Shown: one piece after another, positions 17,782 through 24,681 of the stretch | How positions within the stretch are numbered: position 1 is the stretch's first letter | Layout of the letters: each line of letters starts with the position of its first letter | Assembly: GCA_015061775.1 (NCBI GenBank) | Contig: SUVY01000010.1 | Span: 1 to 58,768, forward strand | Length of the DNA: 58,768 nt | DNA from: Lentisphaerota bacterium | Lineage (GTDB): Bacteria > Verrucomicrobiota > Lentisphaeria > Victivallales > Victivallaceae | Direction: 5' to 3' | Position numbers and translations under genes: made by a program | The notes under the pieces: model-generated | Databases searched by the model: none | What the model was told of the DNA's origin: nothing | The model's input: only the letters and a program-made list of their open reading frames with translations

Positions 17782-18320
17782 ATCCGGATCTTGTCCGTCA
17801 GATGTTGATAGAGCTCGGAGAAGATCCGACCCGCGAAGGTCTGGTCAAGACTCCGGAGCGTGTCGCCCGCAGCTATGAATTTCTCACCCGCGGCTACCAC
17901 CAGGATTTGGAAAAGGTGGTCAACGGAGCTCTTTTTGAAGCCGAATCCGACGACATGGTGATCGTGCGCGACATAGAGTTTTTCAGTCTGTGTGAGCACC
18001 ACATGCTGCCGTTTTTCGGTAAGTGCCATGTGGGATATATTCCGAAAAAGAAGATCATCGGAGTCAGCAAGATCGCCCGCATCGTCGATGTGTTTGCCCG
18101 CCGTCTCCAGGTTCAGGAGCGCATGACCAACCAGATATCACAGGCTTTGATGAACATCCTCGATGCCGAGGGAGTCGGAGTCGTGGTCGAGGGTCAGCAC
18201 CTTTGTATGCAGATGCGCGGAGTTGAAAAACAGCACTCCGTGATGACTTCGAGCTCCATGCGCGGAGTATTCCGCCGCGAGCTTGCCACCCGCAACGAGT
18301 TCACAAGGCTCATCCGATGA
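17778..18320 (+). CDS. folE: GTP cyclohydrolase I
   Basis: Converts GTP to 7,8-dihydroneopterin triphosphate, the first step of tetrahydrofolate (and queuosine or pterin) synthesis. The 180-residue protein has [23 protein letters not shown] at the start and the zinc motif [19 protein letters not shown]. The [22 protein letters not shown] segment follows, and the second zinc cysteine is in [12 protein letters not shown]. It overlaps the upstream esterase by four bases and the downstream dtd by four bases. The queH gene elsewhere in the window also depends on this pathway. Confidence 0.97.
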   Translation: MNPDLVRQMLIELGEDPTREGLVKTPERVARSYEFLTRGYHQDLEKVVNGALFEAESDDMVIVRDIEFFSLCEHHMLPFFGKCHVGYIPKKKIIGVSKIARIVDVFARRLQVQERMTNQISQALMNILDAEGVGVVVEGQHLCMQMRGVEKQHSVMTSSSMRGVFRRELATRNEFTRLIR

Positions 18321-18754
18321 GGGTGGTCGTTCAGCGGGCGGCTCACGGAAGCTGCACCGTCGATGGAAAAGTCACCGGCAGTATCGCTCAGGGGCTGGTC
18401 ATCCTGCTCGGAGTCATGCAGGGAGACACTCTCGCGCAGGCCAAGAAGCTCGCAGCAAGGTGCGTCAAACTGCGCTGTTTCTCTGATGAAAACGACAAAA
18501 TGAATCTGTCGGTCAAGGATATCGGAGGCAGTTTTCTGGTCATATCCCAGTTTACGCTCTGCGCCGATACCGCGTCGGGAAACCGTCCATCATTCACTCC
18601 TGCGGCGAAACCGGATATAGCTAATGAGCTTTACGAGGCATTTGTTTCCGAGTGCCGCGCTCTCGGAGTTGTGACTGAGACGGGAGTTTTTGCCGCCGAC
18701 ATGCAGATAGAGCTGTGCAACTCCGGTCCGGTCACCTTTATTCTTGAGGAGTAG
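18317..18754 (+). CDS. dtd: D-aminoacyl-tRNA deacylase
   Basis: Homodimeric proofreading enzyme that hydrolyses D-aminoacyl-tRNA (and glycyl-tRNA-Ala), recycling tRNA. The 145 residues are typical. The opening [18 protein letters not shown], the SQFTLCADT segment (near 76-84) and the C-terminal [10 protein letters not shown] motif, which together form the D-amino-acid pocket, are all present. The usual Gly-cisPro motif corresponds to NSGPVT here. It overlaps folE by four bases (ATGA) and is followed by a DUF362 ferredoxin. Confidence 0.96.
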   Translation: MRVVVQRAAHGSCTVDGKVTGSIAQGLVILLGVMQGDTLAQAKKLAARCVKLRCFSDENDKMNLSVKDIGGSFLVISQFTLCADTASGNRPSFTPAAKPDIANELYEAFVSECRALGVVTETGVFAADMQIELCNSGPVTFILEE

Positions 18755-18759
18755 GAAAA

Positions 18760-19800
18760 TTGTCCAAAGTATATTTTATTCCGGCGGACTGTATAGCTTC
18801 GGCTTCAGCCGCCGCCCGCAAGCTGCTGGAGCACATCGTGGAGGCGGAAAATATTGAACTTGCCGCTCATATTCCGCTAAAGCTTCACTTTGGAGAGAAG
18901 GGCAACCGCACTTATCTTCCGGTGGATACCTACTCCGGAGTGAATGATTTTCTCGATGAAAAGGGAATCGATGCCGCCTATTATGAGACGAGCGTCCTCT
19001 ACGGAGGCGAGCGTTTCAAGGCTGAAAAACACCTTGCCCTTGCCGCCAAACACGGCTTTGACAACCGCCCTGTGGTCATCGCGGACGGAAAATCCGGTGA
19101 GGATGCCGTGCAGGTCGAGGTAAAACTCAAACATTTTGAAAGCTGTGCCGTCGCCCGCAAACTTGCCGAAGCTGAGCAGGTGCTGGTGCTCTCCCACTTC
19201 AAGGGCCACATGCTCGCCGGATTCGGAGGCGCGATAAAGCAGCTCGGTATGGGATTTGCCGCCAAAGGCGGTAAGATGGCAATGCACCTCGGAGTCAAGC
19301 CCCGGATAATCTCTCTGCTCTGCCGCGGCTGCGGAGCCTGTGTCCGCCGCTGCAATGAGAACGCCATCCAGATGAACGGAAAAAAGTTCCGCATAGATCA
19401 CGAAAAGTGCATCGGCTGCGGAGCGTGTTTTTCCATCTGTCCCCATCATGCGGTATCCGTGTGGAGCATTTCCGGACTGGCGAATGCGCTCTTCAAGGGT
19501 AAATTTTTCCGCGAAAAGCTTGTGGAATACGCTTATGCCGGGCACAAAGACAAGCGCAACATCTACATCAACTTTGCTTTGAATATCACCCGCGGCTGCG
19601 ATTGTGAGCCCCATCCCATGCGCCGTATCACCGGTGATCTCGGAGTATTCTGTTCCACCGATCCCGTTGCAGTTGACTCTGCCTGTATAGATATGCTCAA
19701 GGCGAAAAAGGTCAAGTTCAAGGGGACCGATCAGCTCCAGTATGCCGAAAGTATCGGTATGGGCAGCACGCAGTACGAATTGATAAATATAGCTGAATAA
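18760..19800 (+). CDS. DUF362-domain protein with two 4Fe-4S clusters
   Basis: A 346-residue cytoplasmic protein of the DUF362 family, often annotated as a [4Fe-4S] ferredoxin-like protein of unknown role in anaerobes. The N-terminal DUF362 part has SHFKGHMLAGFGGAIKQLGM (near 146-165). It is followed by two ferredoxin motifs, CRGCGACVRRC (near 188) and CIGCGACFSIC (near 218), each with the CxxCxxCxxxC pattern, and then a C-terminal DUF362 portion with FSTDPVAVDSA-like wording (CSTDPVAVDSACIDML). The start is TTG with GAGGAG nine bases upstream; the frame has no better ATG. It lies five bases after dtd. Confidence 0.9.
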   Translation: MSKVYFIPADCIASASAAARKLLEHIVEAENIELAAHIPLKLHFGEKGNRTYLPVDTYSGVNDFLDEKGIDAAYYETSVLYGGERFKAEKHLALAAKHGFDNRPVVIADGKSGEDAVQVEVKLKHFESCAVARKLAEAEQVLVLSHFKGHMLAGFGGAIKQLGMGFAAKGGKMAMHLGVKPRIISLLCRGCGACVRRCNENAIQMNGKKFRIDHEKCIGCGACFSICPHHAVSVWSISGLANALFKGKFFREKLVEYAYAGHKDKRNIYINFALNITRGCDCEPHPMRRITGDLGVFCSTDPVAVDSACIDMLKAKKVKFKGTDQLQYAESIGMGSTQYELINIAE

Positions 19801-19812
19801 GGAGTTTTTATT

Positions 19813-20439
19813 GTGAGTGAACCTATATCCTATTTCAACGAAGTCCGGCGCAAGCTCGTTCACCTGAGTTCGCTCTGGATGCCGACGGTCATGCTGGTAT
19901 TTGCCAAATACCGCTGGTATCTTGCGGTGTTTTTCGGACTTCTCCTCGTTGGCAATCTGCTGGTCGAGCACGCTTACGCTTCAGGAAAACATCCGGCAAT
20001 GAACAAGCTCTACGACCGCTTCTTCGGAGGAATGCTCCGCTTTGAAGTCAAGCCCGGAATGTGGGTGATAAGCGGAGGTCCTTATGTTTTTGCTTCTGCC
20101 TGTCTTTCGCTCGTTCTGTTCGTTCCGTGGATAGCCGCAAGCGGCATGACCGCTATGCTTCTCGGAGACACCGCCGCCGCCCTTATCGGCAGGCGTTTCG
20201 GACGCATCAAGACCGTGAACGGCAAGTCGCTCGAAGGAGTCATCGCCTTTATAATCGCTTCCTCGATAGGAATTTTTATCATCAGCTGCATTGTCGGAGT
20301 TCCCGGAGTGAAAATCTGGATGATTGTGCTCGCCGCGCTTGCCGGAAGCCTCGTTGAGCTTTTTGAAAAGCAGCTCCACGTCGATGATAACTTTTCTATT
20401 CCGGTCGCAGTCGGAGCGTTTTTACTGTTTTTAGTCTGA
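19813..20439 (+). CDS. Diacylglycerol/polyprenol kinase family membrane protein
   Basis: A 208-residue protein with about six membrane segments that matches the dolichol/phytol kinase-CdsA-like family (SEC59/VTE5 type), predicted to phosphorylate a lipid alcohol using CTP or ATP. The signature MLLGDTAAALIGRRFGRIK (near 115-135) and NGKSLEGVIAF (near 136) are typical, as is the N-terminal RRKLVHLSSLW. The GTG start has AAGGAG eight to nine bases upstream, 12 bases after the DUF362 gene. The natural substrate cannot be read from sequence. Confidence 0.82.
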   Translation: MSEPISYFNEVRRKLVHLSSLWMPTVMLVFAKYRWYLAVFFGLLLVGNLLVEHAYASGKHPAMNKLYDRFFGGMLRFEVKPGMWVISGGPYVFASACLSLVLFVPWIAASGMTAMLLGDTAAALIGRRFGRIKTVNGKSLEGVIAFIIASSIGIFIISCIVGVPGVKIWMIVLAALAGSLVELFEKQLHVDDNFSIPVAVGAFLLFLV

Positions 20440-20457
20440 AAAAACACTTCGGTGCGC

Positions 20458-20486
20458 TTGACAATTTGTTGATATTGATATATAGT
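20458..20486 (+). promoter_or_regulatory. Predicted promoter TTGACA-N17-TATAGT
   Basis: A near-consensus pair (20458-20463 and 20481-20486) with a 17-base spacer just after the lipid kinase gene. It would give a 320-base leader to the secreted-protein gene at 20812 unless the internal hairpin at 20678-20700 stops transcription, in which case it could make a short RNA. Confidence 0.6.
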
Positions 20487-20608
20487 ATCTCTGTGCAGAG
20501 AAAATCAGCACAGGAAAAAGTGGAAGTTTTTGTTTCAGTATCACATTTTTGTGTTAAGCAAAGGCTCTGTTCCCGACACGGGTAGGTAAAGGTAAATAAA
20601 AAAGTTTC

Positions 20609-20755
20609 CCCGCTTTTCTTGAAAGGGAGAGATCCGCCGTCGCCAAGGCTATGGCGGGACAAGGGGAAAAGAATAACGAAGCCGACGTTCGGCTTCTTTT
20701 CTCGTGAAAAGAAGTTTTCACGCTTTCTTTCGCATCATCTCCCCATATCAGGAAC
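20609..20755 (-). repeat. Dispersed palindromic element, copy A (diverged, with insert)
   Basis: Reverse orientation. It starts with the CCGCTTTTCTTGAAAGGG end and finishes with GCATCATCTCCCCATATCAG. The core CTTCTTTTC (20693-20701) and GAAAAGAAG (20706-20714) is retained, but the left arm is replaced by a module around CCGCC/GGCGG (20634-20657) and by a GAAGCCGA/TCGGCTTC hairpin. Confidence 0.75.
20678..20700 (+). terminator. Hairpin with short T run inside repeat copy A
   Basis: GAAGCCGA (20678-20685), loop CGT, TCGGCTTC (20689-20696), then TTTT. It is an eight-base-pair stem with a short T run, so it may be a weak intrinsic terminator acting in the long leader of the next gene. Confidence 0.4.
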
Positions 20756-20811
20756 AAAGCTTAAGCAAAAAAGAGGTTTTGAAAAAATTCTGAAATAAAT
20801 AGCGCAAAATC

Positions 20812-21198
20812 ATGAAAAAGTTCTTCGCCTTTACAACATTGCTTTTACTGCTTCTTGCAGGAGCTTCGTGGGCAGGTCACGAGATCGGTGCCGCCGCGAA
20901 GTATGCTGTTGCGGGCGAAAACAGCAGCGGTATTCCGGAAAACATTGCGGATACCCTGCCATATACACCGAGTGCGGCGTTCAGATTTTCTGTCCGCCAG
21001 TTGCGCACGCTTGCATCTCCCGGGTCACGGAGCCGTATCTGGACTCCCTCCGGATTTGAGCACAGCGTGGAGTTTGTGCGCAACTCATATCCGGTATCCC
21101 TGTCTTTCGGACTTCCGGACGGCGTCAAGCCGGAGTGCACAGCCAATGTGTTGATAACATCACCTGTCAGGGCAGGGCCTGGATATATTCTTTCCTGA
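20812..21198 (+). CDS. Small secreted protein of unknown function
   Basis: A 128-residue protein with a clear signal peptide: MKK, a leucine-rich hydrophobic core and a likely signal peptidase I site after GASWA (near residue 21), so it is exported. The mature part (about 107 residues) has no cysteine pair motif or domain I recognise; the central region has FRFSVRQLRTLASPGSRSR. There is no good Shine-Dalgarno site before the ATG, and the gene is isolated by a repeat on one side and a hairpin (21196-21203 with 21237-21244) on the other. It could be a lineage-specific gene or a decaying remnant. Confidence 0.55.
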   Translation: MKKFFAFTTLLLLLLAGASWAGHEIGAAAKYAVAGENSSGIPENIADTLPYTPSAAFRFSVRQLRTLASPGSRSRIWTPSGFEHSVEFVRNSYPVSLSFGLPDGVKPECTANVLITSPVRAGPGYILS

Positions 21199-21289
21199 CG
21201 GAACAGCACGTCTCCTGAATATGGAGTGCGGAGCTTTTCCGTCACCCCGTAAACAAAAATAAAATAAGAATATATTTCAGGAGATTACT

Positions 21290-21412
21290 ATGTCAAATCA
21301 ATGGATCGCCATCGCGACGCTTGTCGTCGTAGTCGCTTTTACTCTCGGAATCACCCTCTGCGTGCTCTGGGGAACCGGAACTCCGCAAAAAGAGAATAAG
21401 AAAGAAGAGTAA
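21290..21412 (+). CDS. Small single-pass membrane peptide, 40 residues
   Basis: A tiny gene with AGGAG (21279-21283) six bases before the ATG and a strong terminator 32 bases after its stop, which argues for real translation. The peptide has a short MSNQW start, one hydrophobic helix (about residues 6-27, ATLVVVVAFTLGITLCVLW) and a charged tail ending QKENKKEE. The basic and acidic tail suggests an N-out or N-in single-pass topology that cannot be fixed by eye. I do not recognise the family. It differs from the symporter accessory peptide downstream, though the overall design is similar. Confidence 0.65.
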   Translation: MSNQWIAIATLVVVVAFTLGITLCVLWGTGTPQKENKKEE

Positions 21413-21443
21413 AAGCAACAAAAATGTTGTAACAATCCGGGTT

Positions 21444-21476
21444 GCGGAGCGGCAGGTGCCGCTCCGCTTTTTTTTT
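21444..21476 (+). terminator. Strong intrinsic terminator
   Basis: GCGGAGCGGC (21444-21453), loop AGGT, GCCGCTCCGC (21458-21467), then nine T residues. The stem is a perfect ten pairs. It ends the transcript of the small membrane peptide gene. Confidence 0.92.
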
Positions 21477-21489
21477 GTTAATGGGGTGG

Positions 21490-21581
21490 GGAGATGATGC
21501 GGGGGAAGGGCGAAACTTCTTTTCACGGGAAAAGAAGTTTCGCCCTTCCCCCGCGCCCCCATCCCACTTCAAGAAAAGCGG
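21490..21581 (+). repeat. Dispersed palindromic element, copy B (near-perfect)
   Basis: Forward orientation: GGAGATGAT, then a 26-base perfect inverted repeat (21499-21524 with 21529-21554, loop ACGG), whose inner part is the CTTCTTTTC/GAAAAGAAG core, then a one-sided tail ending CTTCAAGAAAAGCGG. Confidence 0.85.
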
Positions 21582-21681
21582 TGTACTTTGGCGGGTGTTT
21601 TTTTTGTGTTTGCTGGAAAAGCGGTGTACTTTTTCGGGGATGCTTTTTGTTTGCGGTATTGCTGATGATGTTGCTGCGAAG

Positions 21682-21710
21682 TTGAAAAAACTCCTGTTGC
21701 GGGGTATATT
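21682..21710 (+). promoter_or_regulatory. Predicted promoter of the C_GCAxxG_C_C gene
   Basis: TTGAAA (21682-21687), a 17-base spacer ending in GGGG, and TATATT (21705-21710). A second TATATA-like box lies 15 bases further. The start codon follows at 21748. Confidence 0.7.
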
Positions 21711-21747
21711 ATAGCAGGGTATATAATACAGAATAGAAAGATGTGTT

Positions 21748-22200
21748 ATGAGTGACGTGATCTCCAGAGCCGATATGGCTGAAAAATATTTCAAAGAGGG
21801 AGCAAATTGTTCGCAGGCAGTTCTCGCAGCTTATGCCGATGAATTGGGGATAAGTGTTGAGTTTGCCATGCGTCTTGCCTCAGGCTTCGGAGGCGGAGTC
21901 GGCAGGATGCGCGAAGTCTGCGGAGCTTTTTCCGGAGTGGTGTTGATCGAAAACCTGAGAAACGGTTTCACCGATCATACCGATAAAGAGGCAAAAGATG
22001 CCTGCTACGCGCGGATACAGGCGTTGGCAAGTGCTTTCAAAGAGCAGTCCGGAGCCAATTCCATCATCTGCCGGGAACTTCTTTCCGGCTCAGGTGCGAC
22101 TTCCGGAGGAGCTTCCGAGCCGCGCGGAAAAGAGTACTATAAAAAGCGTCCTTGCGTGGAATTAGTGCGTCTTGCAGCCGAAATTGCGGAAAAACAGTGA
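21748..22200 (+). CDS. C_GCAxxG_C_C family protein
   Basis: A 150-residue cytoplasmic protein of a family found mainly in anaerobes and named for its cysteine pattern. The pattern is visible: NCSQAVLAAY near residue 20, REVCGAFSG near 56 (the C-GCAxxG core, here C-G-A-F-S-G), then CYAR, ICRELL and RPCVEL cysteines. The family is distantly related to a split-Soret cytochrome domain but usually lacks haem motifs, as here; it may bind a metal or cluster. It appears monocistronic, with its own promoter and a T-rich stretch just after the stop. Confidence 0.88.
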   Translation: MSDVISRADMAEKYFKEGANCSQAVLAAYADELGISVEFAMRLASGFGGGVGRMREVCGAFSGVVLIENLRNGFTDHTDKEAKDACYARIQALASAFKEQSGANSIICRELLSGSGATSGGASEPRGKEYYKKRPCVELVRLAAEIAEKQ

Positions 22201-22229
22201 TTTTTTTGCGATTTTTATTTGAAATACAC

Positions 22230-22257
22230 TTGAAAAAATAAATATTGGAGTTATTTT
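22230..22257 (+). promoter_or_regulatory. Possible promoter of tRNA-Lys
   Basis: TTGAAA (22230-22235), 16 bases, TATTTT (22252-22257). It lies about 55 bases before the mature tRNA. The region is very AT-rich, so the match is less convincing than most of the others. Confidence 0.45.
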
Positions 22258-22313
22258 AAGAAAATGTCGCGGGTGATATTTTTAAAATGTCAAACGCAGA
22301 CAACCCTGACGGC

Positions 22314-22389
22314 GGGTCGATAGCTCAGTCGGTAGAGCATCGCCCTTTTAAGGCGGGTGTCCCGGGTTCGAGTCCCGGTCGACCCACCA
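22314..22389 (+). tRNA. tRNA-Lys (anticodon TTT)
   Basis: A 76-base cloverleaf with encoded CCA. The acceptor GGGTCGA (22314-22320) pairs with TCGACCC (22379-22385), with discriminator A and CCA at 22387-22389. The D arm is GCTC...GAGC. The anticodon stem TCGCC/GGCGG encloses loop CTTTTAA with anticodon TTT. The T arm CCGGG-TTCGAGT-CCCGG is perfect. A run of T residues follows shortly after the CCA. It reads AAA and AAG lysine codons. Confidence 0.98.
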
Positions 22390-22462
22390 CTTTTTTGAAA
22401 CAGGTGGTGCGCCGTTCAGTATGATAAGTGGTAAAATATAATTTACAAATAGTGAGGAAAAA

Positions 22463-22690
22463 ATGAGCAAAATCTGTGCGATGTGCGGCAAGACCAAAGC
22501 CAATGGCGGCCACATCACCCGCAAGGGTCTCTCCAAGAAGAGCGGCGGTATCGGTATGCACGTTGTCAAGAACACCAAGCGTACCTTTGAAGTCAATCTT
22601 CAGACGGTCAAAATTAACGACAACGGTACTGTCAAGACGGTCAAACTTTGCACCTCCTGCATTCGTACCGGTGATTTCCTGAAGGCGTAA
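22463..22690 (+). CDS. rpmB: 50S ribosomal protein bL28 (zinc-binding form)
   Basis: Large-subunit ribosomal protein of 75 residues. It has the bL28 pattern ICAMCGKTKANGGHITRKGL at the start and VKTVKLCTSCIRTGDFLKA at the end. Cys5, Cys8, Cys63 and Cys66 make the C+ zinc-binding version, which in other bacteria is often paired with a cysteine-less zinc-independent paralogue. There is a GAGG site before the ATG. A weak TAAAAT box preceded by GTGG lies near 22430. A strong terminator follows, so the gene is monocistronic or shares a transcript with the tRNA. Confidence 0.96.
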   Translation: MSKICAMCGKTKANGGHITRKGLSKKSGGIGMHVVKNTKRTFEVNLQTVKINDNGTVKTVKLCTSCIRTGDFLKA

Positions 22691-22740
22691 TTCGTCACGG
22701 ATTTCTTGTGTCATGCAGTATTGACTGCGAATTCCAAAGT

Positions 22741-22780
22741 AAGCGGACGGGTTTCGACCTATCCGCTTTTTTGTTTTTTT
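22741..22780 (+). terminator. Intrinsic terminator of rpmB
   Basis: AAGCGGA, mismatch, GGGT, loop TTCG, ACCT, mismatch, TCCGCTT (ending 22768), followed by two T tracts. The UUCG tetraloop makes it especially stable. Confidence 0.9.
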
Positions 22781-22893
22781 GAGTTTTAGTATTTTTTTTG
22801 CGGGATGATATCCTGCTCGCGGAGGTTTTCCTCTGCTTTGTTTTTCGCGCGCGCGTATGATGCACACGCGAGAGAAGGGGAAAGGTAGTTTTT

Positions 22894-23022
22894 ATGTTCG
22901 GGTTGGGTGATGCAGTAATAGCCGCAGCAATCATTCTCTGTATTGCAAGTGCTGTTCTTTGCGTGATTTACGGTGCAATGAACTGGAACAAGTCAGACGA
23001 CGCTGAGGGAGGCAGAAAATGA
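22894..23022 (+). CDS. Symporter small accessory protein
   Basis: A 42-residue peptide with one hydrophobic helix (about residues 6-28) and a short charged tail. The pattern FGLGDAVIAAAIILCIASAV followed by LCVIYGAMNWNK matches the small accessory proteins that sit directly before sodium:solute symporter genes; the C-V-x-Y-G-x-x-N-W-N-K ending is the telling part. Its TGA overlaps the ATG of the symporter (ATGA), implying translational coupling. The gene is too short for standard ORF cut-offs. Its exact role is unsettled; it is presumed to stabilise or regulate the transporter in the inner membrane. Confidence 0.85.
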   Translation: MFGLGDAVIAAAIILCIASAVLCVIYGAMNWNKSDDAEGGRK

Positions 23023-24662
23023 GTGAGTTTATTTTTGCCGCCTCATCGATGCACACTCCGGTACTGGGAGCGTTGATCCTGTTTTATATCGCCGCGATCG
23101 GTTTCCTCGGCTGGAGGGGCTGGAAAAAGACTACCAATCAGCGCGACTATCTGCTCGCCGGACGCGAAGTCCACCCCTTTGTTATGGCGATGAGCTACGG
23201 AGCCGCCTTCATCAGCACTTCCGCGCTCGTCGGCTTCGGAGGCATCGCCGGTCAGTTCGGTCTCGGACTGCTCTGGCTGGTCTTTATGAACATCTTTATC
23301 GGAATATTTGTCGCCTTCGTCTTTTTCGGCTACCGTACACGCCGTATGGGCAAGGTGCTCAATGCCAACACTTTTCCTGAGTTTATCGGCAAACGTTTCC
23401 GCTCCAGCAACTTAAAGATACTTGTGTCGCTCATCATTTTCGGTTTTGTTCCGCTCTACTCCAGCGTGGTGCTTATCGGCGGAGCCCGTTTCCTCGAAGA
23501 GGTGATGATGATCGACTACTCCTGGAGTCTCGCTATTTTCGCCGCCGTTGTCGCGGTGTATGTGATTTTCGGAGGCCTCAAAGGTGTCATGTACGTCGAT
23601 GCCCTCATGGGTAGCGTCATGATCGGAGGTATGCTTCTTCTTCTTGTGATGTGCTTCGTCAAACTCGGAGGAGTCTCTTCCGCGTTTCAGGCACTTACCG
23701 GGATGGCTCCCCTGGTCAAAGAGCGTCTTCCTGACGCTTATGCGCTCGGACACCGCGGCTGGACGGTCATGCCTGAAACCAACTCCGTCTGGTGGTGGAC
23801 GCTCGTTTCAAGTCTGATGCTCGGAGTCGGTATCGGAGCTCTTGCCCAGCCTCAGCTCGCCGTCCGTTTTATGACCGTCAAGAGCTCACGTGAACTCAAC
23901 CGCGCAGTTCTGGTCGGAGGTGTGTTCATTCTCTTTACCGTCGGCAGCGCATATACTGTCGGAGCTCTCTCCAACGTATTCTTTTACCGTACTGATCTCG
24001 GTATCGCCTCCGGATTCAAACAGCTTCTGGCGATCGAGGCTGCGGGCGGAAATCCTGATAAGATAATTCCGATGTTCATCCGCGAAGCTCTGCCTCCGGT
24101 GGTGCTGTATTTGTTTTCTCTCACCATGCTGTCGGCTGCGATGTCAACGATGAGTTCGCTCTTCCACGTCACCGGCTCTTCGCTCGGACACGATTTCTTC
24201 CGCACCGTCACCAACACCCGCAGAGACAGTCTGCTGGTGACCCGCCTCGGAGTCATCTTCGGAATCATGATAAGTCTGGTCGTGGCTATCCTCCTTCCTC
24301 CCGGAGTCGTCGCCCGCGGTACAGCGATCTTTTTCGGAGTGTGTGCCTCGGCATTCCTTCCGACCTACGTCGCTGCGCTCTATTGGAAAAAGGCGACTCC
24401 GGCAGGCGCCTGGGCAAGCATCATCACCGGCGTCGCCGTGAGCCTTGCCGGACTCTGTTTCCTGCACCACAAAGAGGCGGCAGGGCTCGGCATCTGCCAG
24501 CTTATTTTTGGAAAAAGTGTACTTATATCCAGCCATCCGTGGCCGTATGTGGATCCCTTTATCTACTCGCTGCCCGTATCGCTGGCGGTTTTAGTGATCG
24601 TAAGCTGCTTTACTCAGCAGCTTCCGCAACACCATGTGAAAAAGTGTTTCAGAAAAAATTAA
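23019..24662 (+). CDS. Sodium:solute symporter (SSS family)
   Basis: A 547-residue inner-membrane protein with about 13 membrane segments, which couples sodium entry to uptake of an organic solute. SSS features include the N-terminal GWRGWKKTTNQRDYLLAGR, the TM2 region AMSYGAAFISTSALVGFGG (sodium site) and GLGLLWLVFMNIFIGIFVAF. The later MLSAAMSTMSSLFHVTGSSL, in TM8, supplies sodium-coordinating Ser/Thr residues. The Ala-Gln-Pro-Gln segment (GIGALAQPQLAVRFMTVKSS) is typical of the family. The substrate cannot be told from sequence. It overlaps its accessory peptide upstream, and ileS follows after 19 bases. Confidence 0.93.
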   Translation: MSEFIFAASSMHTPVLGALILFYIAAIGFLGWRGWKKTTNQRDYLLAGREVHPFVMAMSYGAAFISTSALVGFGGIAGQFGLGLLWLVFMNIFIGIFVAFVFFGYRTRRMGKVLNANTFPEFIGKRFRSSNLKILVSLIIFGFVPLYSSVVLIGGARFLEEVMMIDYSWSLAIFAAVVAVYVIFGGLKGVMYVDALMGSVMIGGMLLLLVMCFVKLGGVSSAFQALTGMAPLVKERLPDAYALGHRGWTVMPETNSVWWWTLVSSLMLGVGIGALAQPQLAVRFMTVKSSRELNRAVLVGGVFILFTVGSAYTVGALSNVFFYRTDLGIASGFKQLLAIEAAGGNPDKIIPMFIREALPPVVLYLFSLTMLSAAMSTMSSLFHVTGSSLGHDFFRTVTNTRRDSLLVTRLGVIFGIMISLVVAILLPPGVVARGTAIFFGVCASAFLPTYVAALYWKKATPAGAWASIITGVAVSLAGLCFLHHKEAAGLGICQLIFGKSVLISSHPWPYVDPFIYSLPVSLAVLVIVSCFTQQLPQHHVKKCFRKN

Positions 24663-24681
24663 CATAAACGAGGGTTGAAAA

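Larger units (their letters stand above)
20440..20811 (+). other. Intergenic leader with promoter, hairpin and repeat copy A
   Basis: No convincing gene lies in these 372 bases. They hold a TTGACA-N17-TATAGT promoter near the left end, then roughly 120 bases of AT-rich leader with no recognised riboswitch, then a reverse-oriented, insertion-bearing copy of the dispersed palindromic element, and finally an AT-rich run up to the ATG at 20812. Confidence 0.6.
21413..21747 (+). other. Intergenic region with terminator, repeat copy B and direct repeats
   Basis: These 335 bases carry no gene. In order they hold the terminator of the 40-residue peptide gene, copy B of the palindromic element, a 17-base sequence GAAAAGCGGTGTACTTT present twice (21573-21589 and 21616-21632, 43 bases apart), and the promoter of the next gene. 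Open frames here come only from the palindrome. Confidence 0.7.

Noticed and set aside
21351-21794. Open frames running through repeat copy B (both strands)
   Set aside because: They derive from the palindrome and its T- and A-rich flanks; the same peptide pattern appears at other repeat copies in unrelated frames.
22325-22867. 180-residue frame antisense to tRNA-Lys and rpmB
   Set aside because: It crosses a tRNA gene and a terminator on the opposite strand and has no coding signature.
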